Positions 15,479 to 23,707 of a stretch of DNA of 35,945 bases are shown here, in pieces. Within the stretch, counting starts at the first letter, position 1, and every line of letters starts with the position of its first letter. A program made the position numbers and the translations under genes. The notes under the pieces are model-generated. The model was not told the DNA's origin. It worked only from the letters and a program-made list of their open reading frames with translations, and did not search any database. Source of the stretch: Actinobacillus sp. (GTDB lineage: Bacteria; Pseudomonadota; Gammaproteobacteria; Enterobacterales; Pasteurellaceae); NCBI GenBank assembly GCA_020026055.1, contig JAHHRA010000021.1, forward strand, positions 1-35,945, given 5' to 3'.

Positions 15479-15778
15479 ATGCAACAACAAGGTAGTCCAC
15501 TTTCAATGGTTTTTATTTTTGTTATTTTTGGGCTGATTTTTTATTTTATGATTTATCGTCCTCAAGCTAAACGTAACAAAGCACATCAACAACTTATGTC
15601 TGAATTATCAAAAGGGACAAAAGTATTGACTTCTGGTGGTCTTATAGGACGCATTACTAAAATTCAACCTGATAGTGATGATGTTGTGATTGAATTAAAT
15701 TCTCATACTCAAGTTAGTATTAAACGTAGCTTTATTGTTTCTATTTTACCTAAGGATCAGCCGATTTCTGATCTTTAA
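15479..15778 (+). CDS. yajC: Sec translocon accessory subunit YajC
   Basis: Small inner-membrane protein of 99 residues that associates with SecDF and SecYEG. A single hydrophobic segment (about residues 9-25) is followed by the hallmark YRPQAKRNK and a soluble domain with GLIGRI and SILPKD near the end. It heads yajC-secD-secF. AGAGGT lies about 7 bases before the ATG. In many relatives tgt and queA lie upstream; here modC does instead, so this is probably a rearranged junction. Confidence 0.95.
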   Translation: MQQQGSPLSMVFIFVIFGLIFYFMIYRPQAKRNKAHQQLMSELSKGTKVLTSGGLIGRITKIQPDSDDVVIELNSHTQVSIKRSFIVSILPKDQPISDL

Positions 15779-15814
15779 TTTTCCTTTCTAATTATCATTC
15801 CACAAGAGATATTT

Positions 15815-17662
15815 ATGTTGAATCGTTATCCTTTATGGAAGAATATGATGGTGATCATAGTGGTCGCCATTGGTATATTTTATTCTCTTCCAAACTTCTA
15901 TGGCGAAGATCCCGCAGTTCAAATTAGTGGTACAAGAGGTGTTCAAGCCGATACTACTGTTCTTGCGAATGTTCAACAACTTTTAATCAAAAATCATTTA
16001 GATGCTAAATCTATTTCGCTTAATAATGGCAATATTTTAATTCGTTTTAAAAATACGGATACACAGTTATTAGCAAAAGATGATATAGCTCAAGCACTAG
16101 GGGATAACTATTCAGTCGCTTTAAATCTTGCTCCTGCAACTCCTAAATGGTTAGCAAATATTGGTGCTACACCAATGAAATGGGGGTTAGATTTACGTGG
16201 TGGAGTACGCTTTTTAATGCAAGTCGACATGAATACAGTGTTAAAAAAACATCAGCAACAATTAGAAGATGATTTGCGTGTTGATTTGCGTAAAGCACAT
16301 TTTCAGTATCGTAGTATTATTCCAGCTACAGATTTTAGTATTAATATTATTTTGACGAATCCTGAAAATCTTTCTGATGTAAAAGTATTACTTCATAAAA
16401 AATATCCTAATATAGATATTAAAGAAATTAATAATAACCAATTAACATTAACTTTATCTGAAAAAGCATTTATTGAAGAACGTAATCTTGCTATTGAACA
16501 AAACTTAAATATTCTTCGACGTCGTGTTGAAGAACTTGGTGTGGCTGAACCTGTAATTCAACGTCAAGGTGCAGATCGGATTGTAGTAGAATTACCTGGA
16601 ATTCAAGACACAGCTCGTGCAAAAGAAATTTTAGGTGCCACAGCTACTTTAGAATTCCATTTAGTGAATCACAATGCTAACTTAGAAGCAGCAATAAATG
16701 GAATGGTACCTGCTGACTCAGAAATTAAATATGATAAAAATGGTCGTCCCGTAGTGTTGTATCGCCGAGCGATCCTAGGTGGAGAACATATTACTAACGC
16801 TAACTCTGGTACTGATCAGAATGGTCGTCCAGATGTAAATGTTACTTTAGACAGTAAAGGTGGCGAGATTATGGCTCAAGCTACCAAACTTAACTTAGGT
16901 AAACCAATGGGAACCTTGTATGTAGAATATAAAAATAGTGGTAAAAAAGATAGTTTTGGTAAACCAATTCTTGAGAAATATGAGCAAGTTATTAATGTCG
17001 CAACAATTCAAAGTCGTTTCAGTAATCAGTTCCAAATTACAGGAATCGATAGTCCTGCTGAAGCTCAAAATCTTGCAGTGTTGTTGCGTTCAGGAGCATT
17101 GACTGCTCCAATTCAAATTGTTGAAGAACGAACTGTTGGTCCATCACTAGGTGCTCAAAATGTAGCTCAAGGTTTAAAAGCGGGGTTATGGGGATTAGGA
17201 ATTACTATTCTTTTTATGCTAGTGTATTATCGGCTATTCGGCTTAATTTCAGACATCGCACTCATTGCTAACATGGTGTTGTTAGTTGGATTAATGTCAT
17301 TATTACCAGGTGCAACACTAACAATGCCAGGGATCGCTGGGATTGTATTATCTGTAGGGATGTCTGTGGATGCGAATGTATTAATTTTTGAACGAATCAA
17401 AGAAGAAATTCGCAATGGTCGTTCAGTGCAGCAAGCAATTAATGAAGGTTATAGCGGTGCGTTTAGCAGTATTTTTGACGCTAATTTAACTACTATTTTG
17501 ACCTGTATTGTACTATATGCGATCGGTACAGGTCCTGTAAAAGGCTTTGCAGTAACGTTATCTTTAGGTGTTGCTATTTCGATGTTTACTGCTATCACTG
17601 GTACTCGGATGTTAGTCAACTGGATATACGGTGGCAAACGTGTTAAGAAATTATCTATTTAA
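15815..17662 (+). CDS. secD: Protein translocase subunit SecD
   Basis: Inner-membrane protein of 615 residues that uses the proton gradient, with SecF, to help pull exported proteins into the periplasm. It has an N-terminal membrane segment (about residues 10-27), then a large periplasmic domain beginning with GLDLRGGVRFLMQVD, and a C-terminal bundle of about five membrane segments (from residue 450). The conserved motif GMSVDANVLIFERIKEE is present, written here as GMSVDANVLIFERI. Length matches E. coli SecD (615). secF follows 11 bases later. Confidence 0.97.
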   Translation: MLNRYPLWKNMMVIIVVAIGIFYSLPNFYGEDPAVQISGTRGVQADTTVLANVQQLLIKNHLDAKSISLNNGNILIRFKNTDTQLLAKDDIAQALGDNYSVALNLAPATPKWLANIGATPMKWGLDLRGGVRFLMQVDMNTVLKKHQQQLEDDLRVDLRKAHFQYRSIIPATDFSINIILTNPENLSDVKVLLHKKYPNIDIKEINNNQLTLTLSEKAFIEERNLAIEQNLNILRRRVEELGVAEPVIQRQGADRIVVELPGIQDTARAKEILGATATLEFHLVNHNANLEAAINGMVPADSEIKYDKNGRPVVLYRRAILGGEHITNANSGTDQNGRPDVNVTLDSKGGEIMAQATKLNLGKPMGTLYVEYKNSGKKDSFGKPILEKYEQVINVATIQSRFSNQFQITGIDSPAEAQNLAVLLRSGALTAPIQIVEERTVGPSLGAQNVAQGLKAGLWGLGITILFMLVYYRLFGLISDIALIANMVLLVGLMSLLPGATLTMPGIAGIVLSVGMSVDANVLIFERIKEEIRNGRSVQQAINEGYSGAFSSIFDANLTTILTCIVLYAIGTGPVKGFAVTLSLGVAISMFTAITGTRMLVNWIYGGKRVKKLSI

Positions 17663-17673
17663 AGGAATATACT

Positions 17674-18642
17674 GTGAAGTTATTTAATCACAATCAAGAA
17701 ATTCACAAGTATCAGGGGATAGTTCTACCTTTTAAACTTGTGAATTTTATGAAATATAGAAAGTTCGCATATGCGTTCTCAATTATTTTGACGACTTTGT
17801 GTATTGTTTGCATTTCTGTTAAAGGATTTAATTGGGGATTAGATTTTACTGGTGGTAATATTATTCAAACTCAATTTTCACAACCTGTAAATTTAGAAGA
17901 AGTTCGCAAAACTTTACGTGATAATTACATTGAAGGTGCAATCGTTCAAACTACAGGAGATGCTAAAAATGTGATGATCCGTTTACCAGCATCAGCAGGT
18001 AATGTACAAATTGGTAACAAGATTCAAGCTATGCTCACAAAGATTGATCCTAAAATTAAGATTGAAAGCGTCTCTTTTGTTGGTCCAAATGTAGGTAAGG
18101 ACCTTACTGACAGTGCGATCTATGCGACTTTTGCGACTTTATTAATTCTATTAGCTTATATTGCAATTCGATTTGAATGGCGTTTAGGAACGGGGGCAGT
18201 TATCGCATTAGCACACGACGTAATAGTCACTTTAGGAGTATTTTCTTTTTTTCAAATTGAAATGGACTTAACTTTTGTCGCTGCAATTTTATCTGTAGTA
18301 GGATATTCCTTGAATGATAGTATCGTGGTATTTGATCGTGTGCGAGAAAATTTCCGCAAAATTCGCCGTATTGATACGCTTGAAATTATTAATGTTTCAC
18401 TTACTCAAACTTTATCACGTACTTTAATGACATCTATAACGACATTATTTACAGTTATTTCATTGTTTTTGTTTGGTGGTCCATCCATCCATAGTTTCTC
18501 ACTAGCATTATTAGTTGGTATTGGTTTTGGTACTTATTCGACTATTTATATTGCAATCAGCGTTGCTTTAGATTTAAAGTTAAAACGTGAACATATGCTT
18601 GTACTGAAAGTTGATAAGGATGTTATTGAAGACTTACCTTAG
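17674..18642 (+). CDS. secF: Protein translocase subunit SecF
   Basis: Partner of SecD, 322 residues, E. coli length being 323. The first membrane segment (about residues 31-50) precedes GLDFTGGNIIQ, the periplasmic loop, and five C-terminal membrane segments with VVGYSLNDSIVVFDRVRE, shortened here to GYSLNDSIVVFDRVR. The start codon is GTG with AAGGA 7 bases upstream. A long perfect palindrome ends the transcription unit. Confidence 0.96.
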   Translation: MKLFNHNQEIHKYQGIVLPFKLVNFMKYRKFAYAFSIILTTLCIVCISVKGFNWGLDFTGGNIIQTQFSQPVNLEEVRKTLRDNYIEGAIVQTTGDAKNVMIRLPASAGNVQIGNKIQAMLTKIDPKIKIESVSFVGPNVGKDLTDSAIYATFATLLILLAYIAIRFEWRLGTGAVIALAHDVIVTLGVFSFFQIEMDLTFVAAILSVVGYSLNDSIVVFDRVRENFRKIRRIDTLEIINVSLTQTLSRTLMTSITTLFTVISLFLFGGPSIHSFSLALLVGIGFGTYSTIYIAISVALDLKLKREHMLVLKVDKDVIEDLP

Positions 18643-18662
18643 TTGAGTACTGTGTTGGCAGT

Positions 18663-18699
18663 AATTCGCTTAATTTTTTAAAAAAATTAAGCGAATTTT
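18663..18699 (+). terminator. Terminator after secF
   Basis: AATTCGCTTAATTTTTT pairs with AAAAAATTAAGCGAATT with almost no loop, then TT. It is a long AT-rich stem and could act on either strand. Confidence 0.8.
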
Positions 18700-18730
18700 A
18701 AATAATAATTATTTTAAGGAATACTTTGAA

Positions 18731-20773
18731 ATGAGGGCAGTAAAAAAATATTCAAAATCACCTATTGTGATACTTACTCTAGGATTAAGTTCTTTTTTTC
18801 TTCCTATTCCTATTTTTGCGACTAACATACCTCATCAAGTTACTTCACCAGTTGCACATCATTCAGAAAGTCAATTAAAAATTTATCGAAGCAATTATTA
18901 TCAATTAAATGAGATTTTGAAAAATTCGCAATCTCCAAAAGATGATGAACAGATTGATGACCTTTTAAAAAGTATGGAAAATTACGAGCTTTATCCGTTT
19001 GCAAAGTATAAATGGTTATTAAAAAAAACAAATTTAACATTACAGGATATTACTCAACTACAAAAACAATTACCATCTTATATCCCAATAACAACAATTA
19101 AACAACATTGGCTTAATCAGCAAGCAAAATTAAAAAATTGGTCAATGATTTATGCAAATCGTGCTATTTTACCAAAGAATATTTATTCGCAATGTCTTCT
19201 TTTACAATCACAACAAAAACTGAATAACCAGCTTACTCCAGCTATAGTTGATGCAATAAATAAATTATGGATGACAGGAGATAGTTTACCAACGAGTTGT
19301 GATCAACTTTTGGATATATGGATTAAAACAGGTCATTTATCCAATCAACATATTTTGCAACGTGGCGAACTAGCATTTCAGAAATATAATCAAAGCTTAT
19401 TGCGTAACCTTATTAAACAATCAAAAAACATAAAAACGCAACAAAGACTTACTCAATATTTGCAACTTGTACAAGATCCTATGCAACTCTTAAATAAAAA
19501 GAGTACGTCAAATGTGATGAGATTGATGAGACATCCTGAACAAAATAAAAAAATAATGATAACGATATTTCCACGCTTTGTTCGATCATTGCCTACAGCA
19601 CAATTACCGCAAGGTGTAAGTTTTGGCACTTTTAAACTTTGGGCTAATAAATTTAAATTAACAGACATCGAAAAGAAAACATGGCAGAAACTGCTAGTAC
19701 AACATTTCTTTGATAGTTCTAATTCAATGATCATAGCTTGGCGTGATCGTTCTCTTGTTGAGTTAAAAAATGATGCTTTGTTTGAACGTCGCATTCGTTA
19801 TGCATTACGTAATAATCAAAATCCACTATTTTGGATTAAATCTTTATCACCTTCAACACAACAGAAGTCAGAATGGTTGTTTTGGCATGGAGCTTGTTTA
19901 TTAAAATATGAAAATAACCGTAATAAAACTCATGAGATTTGGTCAAAATTAACGAAATATCGTGGTTATTATCCAATGTTATCTGCTCAAATGTTGGGGC
20001 TTGCTTACAATCCACCGATGGAACATCTAAAAAGCAATACGTTATCTTTTACGCCGCAACAAGAAAAAGATTTAGCCATTATTAGTGAATTACAACATAT
20101 GCAAGAAAATCATTTCGCTGCCGTCGCTTGGGCTAATTTGCTTTCGACAATGTCACAACATGAAAAATTAAAAATGGCACAGTATGCAGAAAAACAAAAA
20201 TGGTATGATCTACAAGTTGAGGCGACAATCCTAGCAAAAGCTTGGGGGTATTTACCGTTACGTTTACCTAATGCATATATTTCATTATTCGATTTTTATC
20301 TCAAAGATAAAAGTATTCAGCGCACTTTTGCAATGGCAGTCGCTCGTCAAGAGAGTGCTTGGCGTCCACAAGTTAAATCACATGCGAATGCTTATGGGCT
20401 AATGCAAATCATTCCTAGTACGGCAAAATACATAGCTAAAAAACAAAAATTAAATTATACAAATATACAACAATTGTTTGAACCTAAAACAAATATTATG
20501 TTAGGAGTGCATTATTTAGAAGAATTATATAAAAAATATGACAATAATCGTATTTTAGCTGCTGTGGCCTATAATGCTGGGCAAGGACGATTGGATAAAT
20601 GGTTGGAAAAAAGTAATGGTAAATTAACTATGGCTGAATTTATAGCAAGTATTCCATTTCGTGAGACACGTAACTATGTAGAAAATGTTTTGACTTATGA
20701 TTATTATCACCAAATTTTGCAAAATCAGCTGTTGCAAAAATTTACTCAAAATGAATATTCACGTAAATATTAG
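18731..20773 (+). CDS. slt: Soluble lytic murein transglycosylase Slt
   Basis: Periplasmic enzyme of 680 residues that cleaves the glycan strand of peptidoglycan, forming 1,6-anhydro-muramic ends. A signal peptide covers about residues 1-31 (ending PIFA). A long alpha-helical U-shaped domain follows, and the catalytic goose-type lysozyme-like domain starts near residue 525. The catalytic Glu541 sits in VARQESAW, followed by ANAYGLMQIIPSTA and VAYNAGQGRL. Length is a little above E. coli Slt70 (645). In E. coli slt is followed by trpR; here a wzz-type gene follows instead. Confidence 0.95.
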   Translation: MRAVKKYSKSPIVILTLGLSSFFLPIPIFATNIPHQVTSPVAHHSESQLKIYRSNYYQLNEILKNSQSPKDDEQIDDLLKSMENYELYPFAKYKWLLKKTNLTLQDITQLQKQLPSYIPITTIKQHWLNQQAKLKNWSMIYANRAILPKNIYSQCLLLQSQQKLNNQLTPAIVDAINKLWMTGDSLPTSCDQLLDIWIKTGHLSNQHILQRGELAFQKYNQSLLRNLIKQSKNIKTQQRLTQYLQLVQDPMQLLNKKSTSNVMRLMRHPEQNKKIMITIFPRFVRSLPTAQLPQGVSFGTFKLWANKFKLTDIEKKTWQKLLVQHFFDSSNSMIIAWRDRSLVELKNDALFERRIRYALRNNQNPLFWIKSLSPSTQQKSEWLFWHGACLLKYENNRNKTHEIWSKLTKYRGYYPMLSAQMLGLAYNPPMEHLKSNTLSFTPQQEKDLAIISELQHMQENHFAAVAWANLLSTMSQHEKLKMAQYAEKQKWYDLQVEATILAKAWGYLPLRLPNAYISLFDFYLKDKSIQRTFAMAVARQESAWRPQVKSHANAYGLMQIIPSTAKYIAKKQKLNYTNIQQLFEPKTNIMLGVHYLEELYKKYDNNRILAAVAYNAGQGRLDKWLEKSNGKLTMAEFIASIPFRETRNYVENVLTYDYYHQILQNQLLQKFTQNEYSRKY

Positions 20774-20844
20774 TAATATTAAGCTATAGTATTATTAAAA
20801 AATGCCAGAAATTTATCTTTTTATTTAAATAAGGAAAAGTATAT

Positions 20845-21945
20845 ATGAAATTACAAAATGATATCACTAATGATGATGAAATTGATCTGGTTGCATTAAT
20901 GTTCTCTTTATGGAAACGCAAATGGACAATTGTTTTAACAACAATTATTTTTATGATTGCAAGTATTGGATATGTATTAATAACCCCACAAGTATGGACA
21001 TCTACGGCGACTGTAACTGTCCCAGAAGTCAAAAATCTAATTAATTATTTGAGTAAAGTAGAAAAATATAATGTAATTACAGGAGTTAATAGTAATTATA
21101 AAAAGTTAGATATAGATCAAGTTTTTACTCAATTTAAAAATGTTTTATTCTCTCGATCATACCAAGTCACTTATCTTGAAAAAACAGAGCCTTATCAAGA
21201 ATATTTAGCTAAAGGTAAAACGCCTGCTCAAGCATTAAATATGCTTTTAAAAGATATTAAAATTGCTAAATTTGATGATAAAGATAATCTGTTAACAATG
21301 AATGCAATTAATGTTTCTTTCAGTGCTAAAACTCCTGAACTTGCACAAAAGTTACTTAATGGTTTAGTGGAAAATGCCGACATATTAGCTCAGAGAAATA
21401 TTATTGAAAATCAATTAGCTAAAATAAAAATTTTACAATCTTCATTGGAAAATGAAGAAAATCGTATTGGCGAAATTACAGAGATACAGAAAAAAATTAA
21501 ATTACAAGAATTACAACAAGCGTTACAAACAGCTAAAAATGCAGGCATTAAAGATTATCTATCAAGAAATAATAATAACAATCAAAATAAAAATACAACT
21601 ACAACTAGTACAAGCTTAAATAATGTTTCTTTTATGCTTGGTGAAAAATATTTAACTGCAGAGATTAATTCTTTAAATAAACTTTCTATTATTTATCCTC
21701 CACGTTATTATCAAATTAAAACCCAGCTTAATACTTTAAAAACATTAGTAACGACTGGACAAAATGTTCAATTTAGCACTTATTCGTATCAAAATACGCC
21801 TAGCTATCCTGTAGAACGTACTAAACCAAAACGTGCAATAATTGTTATCTCTGGAAGTGTGTTAGGTATTATTGTTGGAATATTGATTGCATTATTTATG
21901 AATACGATAGCAACATACCATCGTAAAGAAAATAATTTAGAATAA
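20845..21945 (+). CDS. wzz: Wzz-family polysaccharide chain-length regulator
   Basis: Inner-membrane polysaccharide co-polymerase of 366 residues. It has the typical layout: membrane segments at about residues 28-48 and 330-356, a large periplasmic domain between them with a long helical, coiled-coil-prone stretch (about 175-235), and a Pro-rich TPSYPVERTKPKRA just before the second segment. The family sets the length of O-antigen, enterobacterial common antigen or capsule chains. No polymerase, flippase or glycosyltransferase gene is nearby, so its polysaccharide cannot be told. An Asn/Thr-rich low-complexity stretch lies at about 242-259. AAGGAAAA precedes the ATG. Confidence 0.85.
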   Translation: MKLQNDITNDDEIDLVALMFSLWKRKWTIVLTTIIFMIASIGYVLITPQVWTSTATVTVPEVKNLINYLSKVEKYNVITGVNSNYKKLDIDQVFTQFKNVLFSRSYQVTYLEKTEPYQEYLAKGKTPAQALNMLLKDIKIAKFDDKDNLLTMNAINVSFSAKTPELAQKLLNGLVENADILAQRNIIENQLAKIKILQSSLENEENRIGEITEIQKKIKLQELQQALQTAKNAGIKDYLSRNNNNNQNKNTTTTSTSLNNVSFMLGEKYLTAEINSLNKLSIIYPPRYYQIKTQLNTLKTLVTTGQNVQFSTYSYQNTPSYPVERTKPKRAIIVISGSVLGIIVGILIALFMNTIATYHRKENNLE

Positions 21946-21960
21946 GAGAACAAATGATAT

Positions 21961-21996
21961 AAAAATGCCTGTTTTCACTGGCATTTTTATTTTTTA
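21961..21996. terminator. Terminator between convergent wzz and dolP
   Basis: AAAAATGCC pairs with GGCATTTTT around a ten-base loop and is followed by a T-rich run on the plus strand. The A-run on the other side allows action on dolP transcripts too. Confidence 0.85.
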
Positions 21997-22023
21997 GAAC
22001 ATTGTATAACCCAAATGAGATGT

Positions 22024-22608
22024 TTATTTATTAGTTAACTGCATTACATTAAAGACTTTTTTTACTCCGCCTACTTGTCGTGCAATATTTACAATAATTT
22101 TTGCTTGCTCAGGTAAAACATTTCCCATCAAATAAACACATCCATTCTCAGTAATAACTTTCACATTAGTACTGCTAATATTAGGTGTTACTAGTAATTT
22201 TGATTTGATTTGTGAAGTAATTCGGCTATCTGTTAAAACTTGGCTTGCTGAAATTGTTTGACCAACTAATAACTCATTGTAAACTGATTGAACATGTTGT
22301 ACGCCACGAGCAATATTTCCCGTTTGAATTTTTATTTCTTTACTTGGAACTTGACCAATTAATAGAATGTCATGGTTGTAGGAAACAGCATTTATCCGAG
22401 TAATTTTTTTTAATTGCGGATCTTTGTCAATAGCGACCATCACACGTTGCTCCAAGACTTCATCACTGATTTGTGATTTGAATGAGCGCGGATCAGTTAT
22501 CACTTTTCCAGCGACAGCCGCACTACTAACAACAGCGATAGGAACACAAGCTTGTACAAAAAATGTTGAACTAACTACAAAAAGACAAGAACTAAATTTA
22601 AATTTCAT
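22024..22608 (-). CDS. dolP: Outer-membrane lipoprotein DolP (YraP), two BON domains
   Basis: Lipoprotein of 194 residues needed for outer-membrane integrity in E. coli. The signal peptide ends in FVQAC, with Cys21 as the lipidation site. Two BON domains follow: about residues 45-115 (LEQRVMVAIDKDPQL, then DILLIGQVP) and about 125-190 (ITSQIKSKLL, then GCVYLMGNVLP). The ATG at 22608 has GGAG 6 bases upstream; an upstream in-frame start at 22668 would run into diaA and remove the signal peptide from the N-terminus. It is the last gene of lpoA-yraN-diaA-dolP. Confidence 0.94.
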   Translation of the reverse strand: MKFKFSSCLFVVSSTFFVQACVPIAVVSSAAVAGKVITDPRSFKSQISDEVLEQRVMVAIDKDPQLKKITRINAVSYNHDILLIGQVPSKEIKIQTGNIARGVQHVQSVYNELLVGQTISASQVLTDSRITSQIKSKLLVTPNISSTNVKVITENGCVYLMGNVLPEQAKIIVNIARQVGGVKKVFNVMQLTNK

Positions 22609-22636
22609 AAGATCTCCACAAAAAGTGATTAATGCG

Positions 22637-23233
22637 TTAAGAATTATGGGCAAAAAGCGAGAAATCAATTAACTCGCATAAACTATTTGTAATAAACAAA
22701 TGTTGTTCTAAAATTCGGCTTTCTTTATGCATTGGTACAGGAATTTCTAAATCTTGCTCAGTTAAAAAACCTTTTACATAATCGTTATTATTTCCAGTTA
22801 AAACAATAACTCGTAATTCGCGATTGTTAGCACAATGCATTAAATTAAACAAATTATTTTCATTACCACAAGGTGCATACACAAAAAGTAAATCACCTTT
22901 TTCTGCTATAGCTTCAAATTGACACAAATATAAGTTATCTTGTTGATTGTTAGCATAAAGAGCAGAAGCAATCACACCATCTAAAGACAAAAGTACAGCA
23001 GGAAAACTTGGTCGTGCTAACTCGTATTTATGCAGAAGGTTTGCGACTAAAAATTGTGCATTCGCATAAGCACGACCTTGTCCACAAACGATAATTTTAT
23101 TTTCATTTAATAATGTATCTACCATTTTCTGTGCAGCATCAGTGATAATATCAGGAAGAAGTTTTGATGCTGAAATTTGGTTCTGGATACTTTCTGCATA
23201 AAGATAGTTAATTTTTTCTAACATAAGTGTCAT
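22637..23233 (-). CDS. diaA: DnaA initiator-associating protein DiaA (SIS domain)
   Basis: A SIS-fold protein of 198 residues (E. coli 196). E. coli DiaA forms tetramers that bind DnaA and promote its assembly at oriC. The region after LLPDIITDAAQKMVD holds the SIS loop CGQGRAYANAQF. Two Ser positions typical of sugar-phosphate-binding SIS proteins are replaced: Ala55 in the first loop, and YAPCGNE where E. coli has STRGNS. That favours the adaptor role over phosphoheptose isomerase activity. I chose the ATG at 23233, which has GAG at proper distance; a TTG at 23263 overlaps yraN. Confidence 0.88.
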   Translation of the reverse strand: MTLMLEKINYLYAESIQNQISASKLLPDIITDAAQKMVDTLLNENKIIVCGQGRAYANAQFLVANLLHKYELARPSFPAVLLSLDGVIASALYANNQQDNLYLCQFEAIAEKGDLLFVYAPCGNENNLFNLMHCANNRELRVIVLTGNNNDYVKGFLTEQDLEIPVPMHKESRILEQHLFITNSLCELIDFSLFAHNS

Positions 23234-23259
23234 TTTTCTCATTAGATTGATTTGAAAGA

Positions 23260-23637
23260 TCAATCATCTAAAAAATTAGGTAACCATTGTATATCTTTTG
23301 TATCTTTGCCAAAAGCAATTAAATCGAAGCGACAATTTGCATCTTCAAGACTAAATTCGTACTGAGCAAGCCAAAGTTCTGCAGCATGTAACCAATTTTT
23401 TTGTTTATTACTATCTACACTATCAATAGCTGAACCAAATTGTGTATTACTTCGTTGACGAACTTCAACAAAAACAAAAGTATCACCGTCTAGCATAATC
23501 AAATCTAATTCACCACCTTTGAACATGACATTAGCATCAACAAAACGCATTCCTTGCTTTTCCAGAAATTGACGAGCAGCATTTTCAAAAAACTTACCTT
23601 GCTGACGATGAAATTTTTTATTTAAAGCAGTAAACAT
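23260..23637 (-). CDS. yraN: YraN, UPF0102 endonuclease-like protein
   Basis: Small protein of 125 residues with a Holliday-junction-resolvase/restriction-endonuclease-like fold. The nuclease signature is visible as GGELDLIMLDGDTFVFVEVRQR: the Glu and Asp of GELD and the ExR/ExK pattern VEVRQR are the usual metal-binding and catalytic residues. The N-terminal GKFFENAARQFLEKQG is also typical. Its biological role is not settled. It lies between lpoA and diaA in the conserved order, with 26 bases to the chosen diaA start. Confidence 0.92.
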   Translation of the reverse strand: MFTALNKKFHRQQGKFFENAARQFLEKQGMRFVDANVMFKGGELDLIMLDGDTFVFVEVRQRSNTQFGSAIDSVDSNKQKNWLHAAELWLAQYEFSLEDANCRFDLIAFGKDTKDIQWLPNFLDD

Positions 23638-23707
23638 TGTCTATTTATGCTCCTAAATTAAAAAAATTCTGTATTCAAATGAATAGTTAGGGCTCTATTA
23701 CAAAAGA

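Noticed and set aside
21568..21620. Simple-sequence repeat in wzz as a phase-variable tract
   Set aside because: The AAT/ACA codons are mixed and not a perfect repeat, so slippage would be inefficient.
22637..23233. Phosphoheptose isomerase GmhA
   Set aside because: Position between yraN and dolP and the loss of the serine loops fit DiaA.
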